Below, piece by piece: positions 37,368 to 47,654 of a stretch of 64,000 nucleotides of DNA. The translations under genes were made by a program, and so were the position numbers. The notes under the pieces are model-generated. The model was given only the letters and a program-made list of their open reading frames with translations, made no database searches and was not told the DNA's origin. Location: assembly GCF_014653435.1 (NCBI RefSeq), contig NZ_BNAO01000006.1, positions 711 to 64,710 of the forward strand, given 5' to 3'. The stretch is from Alishewanella longhuensis (GTDB lineage Bacteria > Pseudomonadota > Gammaproteobacteria > Enterobacterales > Alteromonadaceae). Position 1 is the first letter of the stretch. The number at the start of each line of letters is the position of its first letter.

Positions 37368-38559
37368 TTTTACCCCCGCTGACGGCTTGTTTACCCTGCA
37401 TCCGCACTTCAAAATCAATGCGCAGTAATAAAGCGGCTGCCATTAACATAATAATTAAGCTACTACCGCCATAACTAACAAAGGGCAAGGTCATGCCCTT
37501 AGTCGGTAACATACCGCTCGCCATCCCGGCATTCACTGCGGTTTGAAAACCAATCCAAATAGCCAAGGCATAGGCTAAAAAGCCATGAAAACTCATGCCT
37601 TTTTGCAATGCGCGGTTACCCATCATTAGGGCACGGAATACCAGTAAAAATAACAAACATAATAAAACGGCGATTCCCAGAAAACCCGTTTCTTCCCCTA
37701 TCACCGCAATAATAAAATCGGTATGCGCTTCAGGCAGGTACTCCAGCTTTTGAATGCTGTTCCCCAACCCCTGGCCAAACCAACCGCCGCGACCAAAAGC
37801 CATCAAAGATTGTGTTAGCTGGTAACCACTACCAAAGGGATCTGCCCAAGGGTCCAGAAACGCAGTCACTCGTCGCCAGCGATACTCACTGTAGAAGATC
37901 AAAACACCCACGGCGGCAAGACCAGTCAGCATCAAAGCGATAAATTGCCACAGCTTAGCGCCGGCTAAAAACAGCAAAACTACCGCTGTAGCGAACATCA
38001 CTATTACTGTGCCTAAATCTGGCTGCATCAAAAGCAGTACCGCAAAGACAAAAAGCATAATCAAGGGCTTAATAAAACCCATCAGGTTTTCCCGCACTTC
38101 TTCATGTCGCCTGACCAGATAACTGGCCAGATAAACGAAAAAGAACAGCTTAGCCGGCTCCGCAGCTTGTATATTGATAGGCCCAACGGCTAACCAACGG
38201 GTTGAACCGTTAACGTTGCGACCAAAAATAAGCACTGCCAGCAGTAGTACTAACGCAAAAAAGAGTAACTGCATATTGTAGTTGTGCCAAAAACTTACCG
38301 GTAAACGCATCACTACATAAGTGGCAATACAGCCCAGGGTCAAATACACCAGGTGACGATAAGTAAAATGCAGTGGATTACCAAACAACCTTTCAGCCAC
38401 AGGGATAGAAGCGCTGGTCACCATCACCAACCCTATTGCCAGTACCAATAACAACACACTTAAAAATACACTGTCGTAATTACCCTGATCTTTGCTTTGC
38501 CACCAGCTATCCAAGCGTGGTAACGGATTAAAGCGGCCGCCAAGCAGGATAGCTTTCAT
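37360..38559 (-). CDS. ftsW: Septal peptidoglycan polymerase FtsW (SEDS)
   Basis: A SEDS-family glycosyltransferase of about 399 residues with ten hydrophobic helices. Conserved loops include WADPFGSGYQLTQSLMAFGRGGWFG (key first part) and PEAHTDFIIAVIGEETGFLG. The C-terminal LPFVSYGGSSLI is intact. It works with FtsI. The ATG at 38559 overlaps the murD stop by one base (TGATG); a GTG is available three bases upstream. Confidence 0.96.
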   Translation of the reverse strand: MKAILLGGRFNPLPRLDSWWQSKDQGNYDSVFLSVLLLVLAIGLVMVTSASIPVAERLFGNPLHFTYRHLVYLTLGCIATYVVMRLPVSFWHNYNMQLLFFALVLLLAVLIFGRNVNGSTRWLAVGPINIQAAEPAKLFFFVYLASYLVRRHEEVRENLMGFIKPLIMLFVFAVLLLMQPDLGTVIVMFATAVVLLFLAGAKLWQFIALMLTGLAAVGVLIFYSEYRWRRVTAFLDPWADPFGSGYQLTQSLMAFGRGGWFGQGLGNSIQKLEYLPEAHTDFIIAVIGEETGFLGIAVLLCLLFLLVFRALMMGNRALQKGMSFHGFLAYALAIWIGFQTAVNAGMASGMLPTKGMTLPFVSYGGSSLIIMLMAAALLLRIDFEVRMQGKQAVSGGKND

Positions 38560-39887
38560 CACTTCAGCTCCTTCACGGCTTTAGCAAACTGTTCACCGCG
38601 ATCGGCATAGCTTTTAAACATGTCTAAGCTGGCACAAGCCGGTGACAATAACACCATATCACCCGGCTTAGCTAAATCAGCTGCCAGGCGCACAGCCTGC
38701 TGTAAGGTTTTTACCGTTTTGCTGCCCGGCTTTAATGCGGCAATGGCCGGTCCATCCTGGCCAAGCGTAATCAGCTCTTGTACGTCTTGCGTTAACACAG
38801 CTTGTAGTTCAGTTACGTCAGCACCTTTGGCATCGCCACCGGCAATTAAAATCAACTTACCGGCAACACTGCTGCGTAAACCAGCCAAGGCAGCGTGGGT
38901 CGCGCCGATATTCGTTGCTTTAGAATCATTCACCCAACGTACGCCGTTTAACTCGGCCACCAGCTCGCAACGATGAGATAAACCTTTAAAGGTGCGCAGT
39001 GTTTCTGCTATCGCCTGGCGATTGCCGCCTGCTGCCAGTGTCAATGCTGCTGCCACCAGCGCATTGAATTGGTTATGTTCACCAAACAAACTCATTTCGC
39101 TAAGAGGTAACAAGGCTTCACCGGCGATCTGTAACCAAGGCTGTTGTTGTTGCACAACGATGCCATAACCCTCTTGGTTGAGCTTTAAACTCAGCGCTAA
39201 CTCTGGTTGTTGGCTACCCGGTCTGGTAAGCGCATCTTCGGCGTTATAAATAGCCAGTTTACTGTGCCGGAATATCCGCCTTTTTGCCTCTGCATATTCT
39301 GCCATGTCGGTATAGCGGTCCAGATGATCAGCACTGACATTTAAGTTGGCACTGGCTAAAGTGTGCAAATTGTCGGTGGTCTCTAATTGGAAGCTCGACA
39401 GCTCCAACACAAACACCGCTGTTGCTGGCTGGGCAATGGCTTCCAGTACCGGCAAGCCAATATTACCGGCGGCTACAGCGGCGATACCACTTTGTTTCAG
39501 CATAGCTTCGACTAACATCGTCACGGTAGATTTACCGTTTGAGCCCGTAATGGCGACTACCGGTTTAGTATTAAAGCGGGCAAATAGCTCAACGTCACCG
39601 ATCACTTCAGCGCCTTGCAATCTGGCAAAACGTAAGGCCGGGTGCTTTATTGATAAACCTGGACTAACAATAATAAGTTCCATTTGCGCCAGGCGATTCG
39701 CATCTAGCTCTCCCAAATAAATGCCGTCGACCTTTTCTGGGCTAATTTGCTCTAAGGCGGCCGGTTGCTTCCTTGTGTCCATCAATACCGGCTTAACGCC
39801 TTTTGACAGCAAAAAGCGCACTGTGGCCAGACCCGAAAGGCCTAACCCCACTACAGCAATACGTTTTGCGGTCAGTTTTGCTTGCAT
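38559..39887 (-). CDS. murD: UDP-MurNAc-L-alanine--D-glutamate ligase MurD
   Basis: A 442-residue Mur ligase. N-terminal VVGLGLSGLATVRFLL, ATP loop AITGSNGKSTVT and central WVNDSKATNIGATHAAL are conserved, as is the C-terminal LLSPACASLDMFKSYADRG. It starts three bases after mraY. Confidence 0.97.
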   Translation of the reverse strand: MQAKLTAKRIAVVGLGLSGLATVRFLLSKGVKPVLMDTRKQPAALEQISPEKVDGIYLGELDANRLAQMELIIVSPGLSIKHPALRFARLQGAEVIGDVELFARFNTKPVVAITGSNGKSTVTMLVEAMLKQSGIAAVAAGNIGLPVLEAIAQPATAVFVLELSSFQLETTDNLHTLASANLNVSADHLDRYTDMAEYAEAKRRIFRHSKLAIYNAEDALTRPGSQQPELALSLKLNQEGYGIVVQQQQPWLQIAGEALLPLSEMSLFGEHNQFNALVAAALTLAAGGNRQAIAETLRTFKGLSHRCELVAELNGVRWVNDSKATNIGATHAALAGLRSSVAGKLILIAGGDAKGADVTELQAVLTQDVQELITLGQDGPAIAALKPGSKTVKTLQQAVRLAADLAKPGDMVLLSPACASLDMFKSYADRGEQFAKAVKELK

Positions 39888-39890
39888 CTG

Positions 39891-40973
39891 TTATCTCAGT
39901 TTCAAGGTGGCTAATCCCACCAGCACAAAAATAATGGATAAAATCCAGAAACGCACAATAACGCGTGGCTCTGGCCAGCCTTTTAATTCGTAATGATGGT
40001 GAATAGGCGCCATGCGGAAAATACGTTGCTTCCGTAGTTTATAAGAGCCCACTTGCAGAATCACCGACAGGGTCTCCATCACAAAGATGCCACCCATAAT
40101 AAAAAGTACAATTTCCTGGCGCACCAAAATGGCGATAACACCTAAGGCCGCGCCCAGCGCCAGCGAACCCACATCACCCATAAAGACCAGCGCCGGATAA
40201 GTGTTAAACCACAAGAAGCCTAAGCCTGCGCCAATTAGCGCCGCGCAAAAGACCACCAGCTCACCGGCATAGGGTAAAAAGGGAATGTTTAAATAATTTG
40301 CAAAGTTAACGTTACCGCTGGCATAGGCAATAATGGCAAAGGCACCGGCAACCATGATAGTGGGAACTATAGCTAAACCATCTAAGCCATCGGTAAGATT
40401 TACCGCGTTACTGGTACCCACAATGACGAAGTAACTTAAGGCGATAAACAATAAACCCAGCTGTGGCATTACATCTTTGACAAAAGGTAACAGCAGTGCT
40501 GTCTCTGCCGGTCTCTCTGCTGTGGCATATAAAAAGAACGCAGTAATAATGGCAAACACCGATTGCCAAAAGTACTTCCAGCGGGCAATCAGGCCGCGCG
40601 GATCTTTACGGATGACTTTGCGATAATCATCAACAAAACCAATAGCGCCAAAGCTCACTAGTACAAAGAGGACTACCCAAACATATTTATTGGCCAGATT
40701 GGCCCACATTAAGGTAGAGATAACTACCGACGCCAAAATGAGCAAACCGCCCATAGTCGGCGTACCCTTTTTAGAGAAATGACTTTCAGGTCCATCGTTA
40801 CGAACCACTTGACCAATTTGCATACGCTGCAAAGCAGCAATGAGCTTGGGCCCAAAATACAAACTGAGTAATAGTGACGTTAGCACCCCCAAAATTGCCC
40901 TGAAGGTCAGATAACTGAACACGTTAAAGGCGCTGATGTATTGGGTTAAATATTCTGCTAACCATACTAGCAT
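39891..40973 (-). CDS. mraY: Phospho-MurNAc-pentapeptide transferase MraY
   Basis: A 360-residue integral membrane enzyme that makes lipid [21 protein letters not shown] matches the E. coli N terminus, which sets the start at 40973. Active-site loops are [27 protein letters not shown] and [11 protein letters not shown]; the late loop [14 protein letters not shown] is also intact. Overlaps murF by seven bases. Confidence 0.98.
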   Translation of the reverse strand: MLVWLAEYLTQYISAFNVFSYLTFRAILGVLTSLLLSLYFGPKLIAALQRMQIGQVVRNDGPESHFSKKGTPTMGGLLILASVVISTLMWANLANKYVWVVLFVLVSFGAIGFVDDYRKVIRKDPRGLIARWKYFWQSVFAIITAFFLYATAERPAETALLLPFVKDVMPQLGLLFIALSYFVIVGTSNAVNLTDGLDGLAIVPTIMVAGAFAIIAYASGNVNFANYLNIPFLPYAGELVVFCAALIGAGLGFLWFNTYPALVFMGDVGSLALGAALGVIAILVRQEIVLFIMGGIFVMETLSVILQVGSYKLRKQRIFRMAPIHHHYELKGWPEPRVIVRFWILSIIFVLVGLATLKLR

Positions 40974-42382
40974 GGGCTGGTCTCCTGCTGACAACGTTCT
41001 AGCAAGTCCTGTACAACTAATTCCATTTTCGCACTACGCGAGCCTTTTACCAGGAGAGTGACTTCTTGCTGGGCTAAAATTACCGGCAAAAGCTGATCTA
41101 ACATCGCTTGCCGTTGACTAAAATGCGCGCTTTGTCCGTGGAACAAATCGCTGGCGCTCTGTGATAACACGCCAACAGTGAACAATAGATTAATACCCGC
41201 CTTTTTAGCGTATTCACCTATCTGTTCGTGGTATAAACGCGCATTTGTGCCCAGTTCACCCATATCACCCAGCAGCAAACCACGAAATCCGGAATAGCTT
41301 GCCAGTAAGTCAATCGCAGCCTTAACTGATTCGACATTAGCATTGTATGTATCATCAATTACCCGTAACGTTGGGCTTAGCTGCAGTAAATTCGTACGTC
41401 CTTTGACTGACGGCATCTGAGCTAAGCCAGCCTGTATCTGTTCAGGGCAAATACCTACTGCCACTGCGGCAGCGGCTGCCGCCAGAGCATTAGCGACATT
41501 ATGCCGACCCGGTACTGTCAGCTTTATTGGATAGGTTCCCGTTGGGGTATGCAAGTTGAAATAAGCACAACCTGAAGCTGCTAATTGCACTTCGCTGGCA
41601 TAGAAGTCCGCTTCGGTATTATCCAAACTAAAAGTAACTAATGGTAAGCCCTGCACTTGCTTTAACCAATATTGGCTGTAGTCACTGTCGAGCGAGACAA
41701 CCGCGGTACCGCCCTCAGTTAATCCACTGTAAATCTCAGCTTTGGCTCTGGCCACACCGTAAATATCGCCAAAGCCTTCAAGGTGTGAGGCGGCAGCATT
41801 AGTAATTAACGCGACATCTGGTTTTACCAACGCTGTGGTGTAAGCTATTTCACCATGATGGTTCGCACCAAGCTCAATAACGGCATATCGATGCTGCTCG
41901 GTTAATCGCAACAACGTTAATGGCACGCCTATGTCGTTGTTAAAATTGCCTGCCGTAGCCAACACCGCAGCTTGCTCTTTAGCTGAGTCAACACCAGCCG
42001 CAGCTTTAGTTAGAATGGCGTGGAGCATTTCTTTTACGGTAGTTTTACCAGCACTGCCTGTTACAGCGATGGTTTTAGGCGCAAGCTTTTGTTTTAGCGC
42101 TGCAGCCAGTTGGCCCAGCGCTACCCGGCCATCCGCCACCAAAATATAAGGGAGAGTAACCGAAGCAGGTGGCTCTTCACTGCAAATCAAGGCAATAGCG
42201 CCTTTATTCGCTACTTCAGCTAAAAAGCGGTTACCGTCAAAATTAGCCCCTTTTAACGCGATAAATAGCGCTGCGCCAGTAATGGTACGACTATCGGTAC
42301 TCACTGTATCAATTATTACATCAGTGCCCTGCATGCTCGTATTTAACATGCTGGCGATCTCGGACAATTTCAGCCTGATCAT
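40967..42382 (-). CDS. murF: UDP-MurNAc-tripeptide--D-Ala-D-Ala ligase MurF
   Basis: A 471-residue Mur ligase attaching D-Ala-D-Ala. The ATP loop is [15 protein letters not shown], followed by [16 protein letters not shown] and [16 protein letters not shown]. Overlaps murE by ATGA. Confidence 0.97.
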   Translation of the reverse strand: MIRLKLSEIASMLNTSMQGTDVIIDTVSTDSRTITGAALFIALKGANFDGNRFLAEVANKGAIALICSEEPPASVTLPYILVADGRVALGQLAAALKQKLAPKTIAVTGSAGKTTVKEMLHAILTKAAAGVDSAKEQAAVLATAGNFNNDIGVPLTLLRLTEQHRYAVIELGANHHGEIAYTTALVKPDVALITNAAASHLEGFGDIYGVARAKAEIYSGLTEGGTAVVSLDSDYSQYWLKQVQGLPLVTFSLDNTEADFYASEVQLAASGCAYFNLHTPTGTYPIKLTVPGRHNVANALAAAAAAVAVGICPEQIQAGLAQMPSVKGRTNLLQLSPTLRVIDDTYNANVESVKAAIDLLASYSGFRGLLLGDMGELGTNARLYHEQIGEYAKKAGINLLFTVGVLSQSASDLFHGQSAHFSQRQAMLDQLLPVILAQQEVTLLVKGSRSAKMELVVQDLLERCQQETSPC

Positions 42383-43836
42383 GATGCCATCTCCGCCACT
42401 AATTGCTTTACATAAGCTCGCTCATCATAGTGATAAGCCTTAGTACCAATAATTTGTTCAGTTTCGTGGCCTTTGCCAGCAACCAGCACGATATCGCCCG
42501 CGACAGCGCCGATAACGGCTTGCTTAATGGCCAAACGCCTCTCAGGGACTAGGCTATAAGTACCCTGCGGTTGCATACCTGCAGCGATATCCCGCAAAAT
42601 CTGTAATGGGTCCTCAGTGCGTGGATTATCTGATGTTAAAATGACCTTATCTGCCAACTGCTCTGCCAACTGGCCCATCAGTGGCCTTTTACCTTTATCG
42701 CGATCCCCACCACAACCAAAAACGCACCATAGCTGATTGCTGCAGTGTAGCCGTAGCGCTTTTAAGGTTTGCTGCAAAGCATCTGGCGTATGCGCGTAAT
42801 CAACGACCACCAGAGCGCCATTAGCTAATGGATATTGTTCCATCCGCCCGGCAACAGGCAGCAGTAAAGTCGCAGCTTGCTGTAATTTGCTAAGTGGTTG
42901 GCCCAGTGCTTGTAAACAACGGATTGCCGCTAGCGCATTTTGTACATTGAATTCACCCAGCAAACCAAACTGTTGCTGAGTTTGTTGTCCAGCGAAAAGT
43001 AACTGACAATGCGTTCCATGAAGATTGGGCTGCAACTGCTGATAACATAGCACTTCCGGTTGCTCAGCACAGTCAGCGGCGGCGCCATAGCCGTAAACAG
43101 GGAGCAAACTATGCTTGGCGTAGTTTGCTCCGGTTTCATCGGACAGGTTCAACACAGCTAAGGCACTTTGCTCTGGTCGAAATAATAACGCTTTTGCTTC
43201 AGCATAAGCTTGCATAGTGCCGTGGTAATCTAAATGATCGCGACTTAAGTTCGTAAACACCGCTGCCGCAAAATATAATCCCGCTACGCGCTGCTGCACC
43301 AGAGCATGTGAAGAAACTTCCATAGCGACTAGACGTACGCCAGTGCTCACTAGCTCAGCGAAAATTCTTTGTAAATCAACAAAGTGAGGTGTGGTATTGT
43401 TAAGTGGCGTTAACTGCTGCCAATCACCGTAGCCAAGTGTGCCAATCACAGCGCTCTTGATGCCGAGCTGTGCCGCCAATTGCGCGATAAAGCAACTTAC
43501 CGAAGACTTACCATTAGTGCCCGTTACGCCAATTAACGTTAGCTGCTGTTGTGGTTTGCCGTAAAAACTGGCCGCTAACTCAGGTAATAGCGACGCTAAA
43601 TTCGGTAATAGCTGGATACGTTGGTCGGTAAAACTGCCCTGGCTGGTCAGCACCAAAGCCGCACCATTTGCCAGCGCTTGCTCAATATATAAATTACCGT
43701 CGGTTTTAGTACCCGGTAATGCAATAAAGACATCGCCCGGCTTTACTGCACGACTGTCAATCCGCAAATCATGTAACTCAAGATCAGGCGAGCCCGGTAA
43801 TAAAGACTTTAACCAATGCTGACTATTAACCGGCAT
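42379..43836 (-). CDS. murE: UDP-MurNAc-dipeptide--meso-diaminopimelate ligase MurE
   Basis: A 485-residue Mur ligase. The ATP loop is GVTGTNGKSSVS, the carbamoyl-lysine region MEVSSHALVQQRV is present, and the DNPRTEDP motif marks meso-DAP rather than lysine specificity. The ATG at 43836 has GGAGGT ahead of it; it overlaps ftsI by 11 bases. Confidence 0.97.
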   Translation of the reverse strand: MPVNSQHWLKSLLPGSPDLELHDLRIDSRAVKPGDVFIALPGTKTDGNLYIEQALANGAALVLTSQGSFTDQRIQLLPNLASLLPELAASFYGKPQQQLTLIGVTGTNGKSSVSCFIAQLAAQLGIKSAVIGTLGYGDWQQLTPLNNTTPHFVDLQRIFAELVSTGVRLVAMEVSSHALVQQRVAGLYFAAAVFTNLSRDHLDYHGTMQAYAEAKALLFRPEQSALAVLNLSDETGANYAKHSLLPVYGYGAAADCAEQPEVLCYQQLQPNLHGTHCQLLFAGQQTQQQFGLLGEFNVQNALAAIRCLQALGQPLSKLQQAATLLLPVAGRMEQYPLANGALVVVDYAHTPDALQQTLKALRLHCSNQLWCVFGCGGDRDKGKRPLMGQLAEQLADKVILTSDNPRTEDPLQILRDIAAGMQPQGTYSLVPERRLAIKQAVIGAVAGDIVLVAGKGHETEQIIGTKAYHYDERAYVKQLVAEMAS

Positions 43837-45577
43837 TTTGACCTCCGCGCACTGCAGTAATTCTTGGCAGCGTGTGGGCATCTGGCGGCAAGTTTAGCAA
43901 TTGCATCGCGGCGCCCATAATATTGGCAAACACCGGTGCGGCAATTTCACCACCATGATAAAAATCACCGGCTGGTTCGTTTATCACGACTACCGTCGCT
44001 AAACGTGGATTGCTTATAGGGCCTACACCAGCAAAGGATGCAATATAATCATTGCCATAGCCGCCAACAATCGACTTACGGGCGGTACCGGTTTTACCAC
44101 CAACCCGATAGCCTGGCACCTGCGCCCTGGTCGCCGTGCCACCAGGCGCTATGCTGGCTTCCATCATTTCCAGCATGGCTAACGCATATTCTTCTTTTAT
44201 CGCCCGCTCACCCGGTTCAGGTTCCGATGTTTTAAAGATCGTTAGCGGTCTATTGATACCGCCATTGGCCAAAGTCGCATAAGCTCGCGCTAACTGCACT
44301 GCCGTCACTGACAACCCGTAGCCATAAGAGTAAGTCGCCCGCTCAAAGTCAGACCAACGCTGCCGGAAACTAAACATACCCGTACTTTCACCAAGCAAGG
44401 ATATCCCCGACTCTTGCCCTAATCCCATATTATGATACAAACCAATCACATGCTGATGTGGCACGCCCAACACCAAACGAGCCACCCCCATATTGCTGGA
44501 TTTTTGAATAATGCCAGCCAAGCTTAAACTGCCATAATTATTGGGATCGCGCACCCAGCTGCCACCTATGCGCATAAAGCCGGGACTGACATCAACCACC
44601 GTTTTTAAATTTGCGTTGCCATACTCCAGCGCACTCAGCACTGCCAAGGGTTTCATGGTAGAGCCCGGCTCAAAGGAGTCAGTGATAGCACGGTTGCGAA
44701 ATAAGTATACTGGCGTGTTACGTCTATTGTTTGGATTAAAAGAGGGGCTATTCACCAGAGCGAGGATCTCACCGGTGTAAACGTCAATGACCACTGCCGA
44801 ACCGGAAGCCGCACCATTAGACAATACCGCTTTCTTGAGTTCACGATAGGCTACCGCCTGAATGCGCTGATCGATACTTAGCTGGATATCAGCAGGCGGT
44901 TGCGATTGCTCCCGCTCTATTACTTCAATTTCGCGGCCTTTGGCGTCTTTTCGAAAGACTTTCCGCCCTGCGGTACCGGTTAATAAATCGTCAAAGCGTT
45001 TTTCTATACCTTCCACACCAACATCATCGACATTGGTAAAGCCAATCAGTTGCGCCGCCACTTCACCGGCGGGGTAATAACGGCGTGATTCCTGCCGAAA
45101 ATGAATACCAGGCACTTTGAGTTTGCGCACATACTCCACTACAGCAGGGTTCACCTGACGCTGTAAGTACACAAAACGGCGTTGCGGATTATCGCCAATA
45201 CGATTTAACAGTTGCTGCGGTGTTAATTGCAAAATCTCGGCAAGCGCATGCCAACGACGTTCATCAGCGGGGGAGTTGCGTTCCAGTACTTCTTTCGGAT
45301 CGGCCCAGATGGCCTGTACTGGGACGCTAACAGCTAAAGCTTCGCCATTACGATCTAAGATCATACCGCGCATCACTTTGTCGGACTCAACCCGTAAGGT
45401 GCGCAAATCCCCCTGCGTGACCAGCATATCTGGCTCAACAACCTGCAACCAGGCCGCGCGGGCTACCAAGGCAACAAAGACGGCACTAATACTGACCAGC
45501 ACAAAAGCAAAACGCCAGCCTAAGACGGCTGGTTGCGTTTTGCTTTTTGCTTGGGCCTTGCTTACCGGGCGTTTCAT
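43826..45577 (-). CDS. ftsI: Septal transpeptidase FtsI (PBP3)
   Basis: A 583-residue class B penicillin-binding protein with an N-terminal membrane helix (about 21-45), a non-catalytic dimer domain and a C-terminal transpeptidase. The three catalytic motifs are STMK at 306-309, SSN at 360-362 and KTGT at 495-498. It overlaps ftsL by ATGA. Also seen is a long murE-proximal tail ending GGQNAG. Confidence 0.97.
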   Translation of the reverse strand: MKRPVSKAQAKSKTQPAVLGWRFAFVLVSISAVFVALVARAAWLQVVEPDMLVTQGDLRTLRVESDKVMRGMILDRNGEALAVSVPVQAIWADPKEVLERNSPADERRWHALAEILQLTPQQLLNRIGDNPQRRFVYLQRQVNPAVVEYVRKLKVPGIHFRQESRRYYPAGEVAAQLIGFTNVDDVGVEGIEKRFDDLLTGTAGRKVFRKDAKGREIEVIEREQSQPPADIQLSIDQRIQAVAYRELKKAVLSNGAASGSAVVIDVYTGEILALVNSPSFNPNNRRNTPVYLFRNRAITDSFEPGSTMKPLAVLSALEYGNANLKTVVDVSPGFMRIGGSWVRDPNNYGSLSLAGIIQKSSNMGVARLVLGVPHQHVIGLYHNMGLGQESGISLLGESTGMFSFRQRWSDFERATYSYGYGLSVTAVQLARAYATLANGGINRPLTIFKTSEPEPGERAIKEEYALAMLEMMEASIAPGGTATRAQVPGYRVGGKTGTARKSIVGGYGNDYIASFAGVGPISNPRLATVVVINEPAGDFYHGGEIAAPVFANIMGAAMQLLNLPPDAHTLPRITAVRGGQNAG

Positions 45578-45882
45578 GGCAAAGTCACCGTAACATCGTG
45601 CTTACCTGTTGGCCGCTGCATATTGAGCTGCCGCCGGGCAATTTCCTCTACCCGACTGTGCTCGGCCAGCGCACGCTGCTCTAATAATAAATTGCGCCAC
45701 TCGGTATCAAGATGATCACGCTGCTGGTAATTTAACTCCTGTTGAATAGTGAGCTGTCGGTTAAGATGCGACATTTGCACTACCGCCAGCGCAGAAAAAA
45801 TACAAGCTAGCAGCAGCACGATGACCAACTTGCGCTGCCGTATTTCCTGCCCAATCAGTTTTACCAGCTGAATCTGCGTCAT
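45574..45882 (-). CDS. ftsL: Cell division protein FtsL
   Basis: A 102-residue bitopic divisome protein with a short cytoplasmic N terminus, one membrane helix ([19 protein letters not shown], about 18-36) and a leucine-rich coiled coil. It forms the FtsQLB complex. Overlaps rsmH by ATGA. Confidence 0.93.
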   Translation of the reverse strand: MTQIQLVKLIGQEIRQRKLVIVLLLACIFSALAVVQMSHLNRQLTIQQELNYQQRDHLDTEWRNLLLEQRALAEHSRVEEIARRQLNMQRPTGKHDVTVTLP

Positions 45883-46820
45883 AACGCTTGCCTCTCGGCA
45901 ATTCGCAGCACCGCGCTTCGTGCTCTGGGGTTTGCCGTGAGCTCTTCGCTTGAAGGCATAATGGCTTTGCCAATTAGCTTAAGTGGTATGGCTTTATATA
46001 ATTGCGCCTCAGTTAATGGCATGCCACGCGGCACAGGCTCTGCTTTGGAATGCCGACGCATAAATTGCTTCACCATCCGATCTTCTAAAGAATGAAAGCT
46101 AATCACACAAAGCCGACCGCCAGGTTTTAATGCTGCCATAGCACCTTGCAAAGCCAAATTGATTTGCTCTAACTCGCTGTTCACATAAATGCGAATTGCC
46201 TGAAAACTGCGGGTAGCAGGATGCTTTTTCTCTTTCGCGCTTTTAGGTACCACATTACTTATTAGGCTGGCCAATTCAGCGGTACGTAGCAAAGGTTGCT
46301 CAGCACGTTGTGCAACTATGGCATTAGCGATACGCCAGGCGAATTTCTCCTCGCCATATTCACGTAGCACAAAGGTAATATCCTCCACATCCGCAGTAGC
46401 CAACCATTCAGCAGCCGACATACCCGAGCTGGGATCCATCCGCATATCTAAAGGACCATCGCGCATAAAGCTAAAACCACGCTCAGCATCATCTAACTGC
46501 GGAGAAGAAACGCCGAGATCTAATAAAATACCGTCAATTTTACCGAAGATAGCGTGTTCTTCAGCAATATGGGCCAGGGCGGCAAAGGGGCTGTGGGTGA
46601 TATGGAAACGCGCATCGGCGAGCAGTGGGGCTGCGGCAACAATGGCGGCGGGATCGCGATCAATAGCAAATAATCGGCCAGAGGGGCCGAGTTGTTTAAT
46701 AATTTCCCGGCTATGACCGCCGCGACCAAAGGTGCCATCTAAATAGATGCCATCCGTTCTGATTGCCAAGCCTGCCAGCGTTTCCGCCAGTAGCACCGAG
46801 ATATGTGGATTTGTTGTCAT
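45879..46820 (-). CDS. rsmH: 16S rRNA (cytosine-1402-N4)-methyltransferase RsmH
   Basis: A 313-residue SAM-dependent methyltransferase (formerly MraW). Conserved motifs are [52 protein letters not shown] and the [12 protein letters not shown] stretch. Its ATG directly follows the mraZ stop codon. Confidence 0.97.
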   Translation of the reverse strand: MTTNPHISVLLAETLAGLAIRTDGIYLDGTFGRGGHSREIIKQLGPSGRLFAIDRDPAAIVAAAPLLADARFHITHSPFAALAHIAEEHAIFGKIDGILLDLGVSSPQLDDAERGFSFMRDGPLDMRMDPSSGMSAAEWLATADVEDITFVLREYGEEKFAWRIANAIVAQRAEQPLLRTAELASLISNVVPKSAKEKKHPATRSFQAIRIYVNSELEQINLALQGAMAALKPGGRLCVISFHSLEDRMVKQFMRRHSKAEPVPRGMPLTEAQLYKAIPLKLIGKAIMPSSEELTANPRARSAVLRIAERQAL

Positions 46821-47285
46821 TTACAGTACAAAATCCTGTAATCGCTCTGATAATTGAACAGTACCTGCCTGCGCTTGCTCTTGCTCAATGTCAGCACAGA
46901 GACGCGCTTGCCAAGCTGCTTCATCCCAGATTTCAAATTTATTTAATTGACCTACCAATCGGATGTTTTTACTTAAGCCTGCATGCTGGCGCAGCGACGC
47001 GGGCAACAAAATGCGGCTACTTTTATCCATCTCGCAATCGGTCGCATTACCAAGCAACAACCGCTGTAAACGGCGCTCTTGCGGGTTAAAACTAGACAGA
47101 GACTTTAATTTTTTTTCTATTTCTTCCCACTCTGCCAACGGAAACAATAACAAACAGGGATCATGCAAATCGATGGTACAGATCATCTGCCCCTGATATT
47201 CAGACAAAAGGCGCTCACGGTAACGCGCTGGCAGCGCTAACCGGCCTTTTTCATCTAATGTCAGCGTAAATGATCCACGAAACAT
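46821..47285 (-). CDS. mraZ: Transcriptional regulator MraZ
   Basis: A 154-residue DNA-binding protein that represses the dcw operon. It has two AbrB-like halves with the DXXXR motifs [13 protein letters not shown] and [13 protein letters not shown]. It is the first gene of the operon, and the phased boxes at 47362-47411 are its probable autoregulatory site. The ribosome binding site is weak. Confidence 0.96.
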   Translation of the reverse strand: MFRGSFTLTLDEKGRLALPARYRERLLSEYQGQMICTIDLHDPCLLLFPLAEWEEIEKKLKSLSSFNPQERRLQRLLLGNATDCEMDKSSRILLPASLRQHAGLSKNIRLVGQLNKFEIWDEAAWQARLCADIEQEQAQAGTVQLSERLQDFVL

Positions 47286-47361
47286 TTTCGTTCGCCTACG
47301 TTAAGTGCTTGTGATTGCCTAGCGAAACATCAGGGACGACAAAACGGTGTAGGAATTACCA

Positions 47362-47411
47362 CTATCACCCTTTACTTCCCAAAATGATCCACAATTACCC
47401 ACTTATCCCCA
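47362..47411 (-). promoter_or_regulatory. MraZ operator: five 10-bp-phased boxes
   Basis: On the minus strand the sequence reads TGGGGATAAG, TGGGTAATTG, TGGATCATTT, TGGGAAGTAA, AGGGTGATAG in immediate succession. Each begins TGGG or a one-base variant, with an exact 10-bp period. This is the known MraZ binding pattern (TGGGN plus a five-base spacer, repeated). The tract lies between the promoter and mraZ. Confidence 0.85.
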
Positions 47412-47420
47412 CAATGAGAC

Positions 47421-47450
47421 AGTTTAGGGTGCTGCTTCTACTGCTGTCAA
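47421..47450 (-). promoter_or_regulatory. dcw operon promoter
   Basis: On the minus strand a perfect -35 TTGACA (47445-47450) is followed after 18 bp by TAAACT (47421-47426), a four-of-six -10. Transcription would start just ahead of the MraZ boxes, an arrangement that suits repression by MraZ. Confidence 0.7.
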
Positions 47451-47654
47451 GGTAAAAACAGCCGCTAAGATCGAATAAGATCCTTATAAAATAAGTGTTC
47501 TAGCGAAGTGAATGATTTTGGTAAAGAATTCTTTTTGCTTGTCTCTAATGAACTGGCCAGACAGCAAAGTTGCCAACATCCTTGCTATCTGAGAATAAAT
47601 TATTCAATATTGTTTGCTTGCTCAAACAGAAACCGGCAGTCAGGGAATAACGCT

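Noticed and set aside
47386-47415. DnaA boxes upstream of mraZ (TTATCCCCA-like)
   Set aside because: The match has a mismatch in the core and is fully explained by the phased MraZ boxes.
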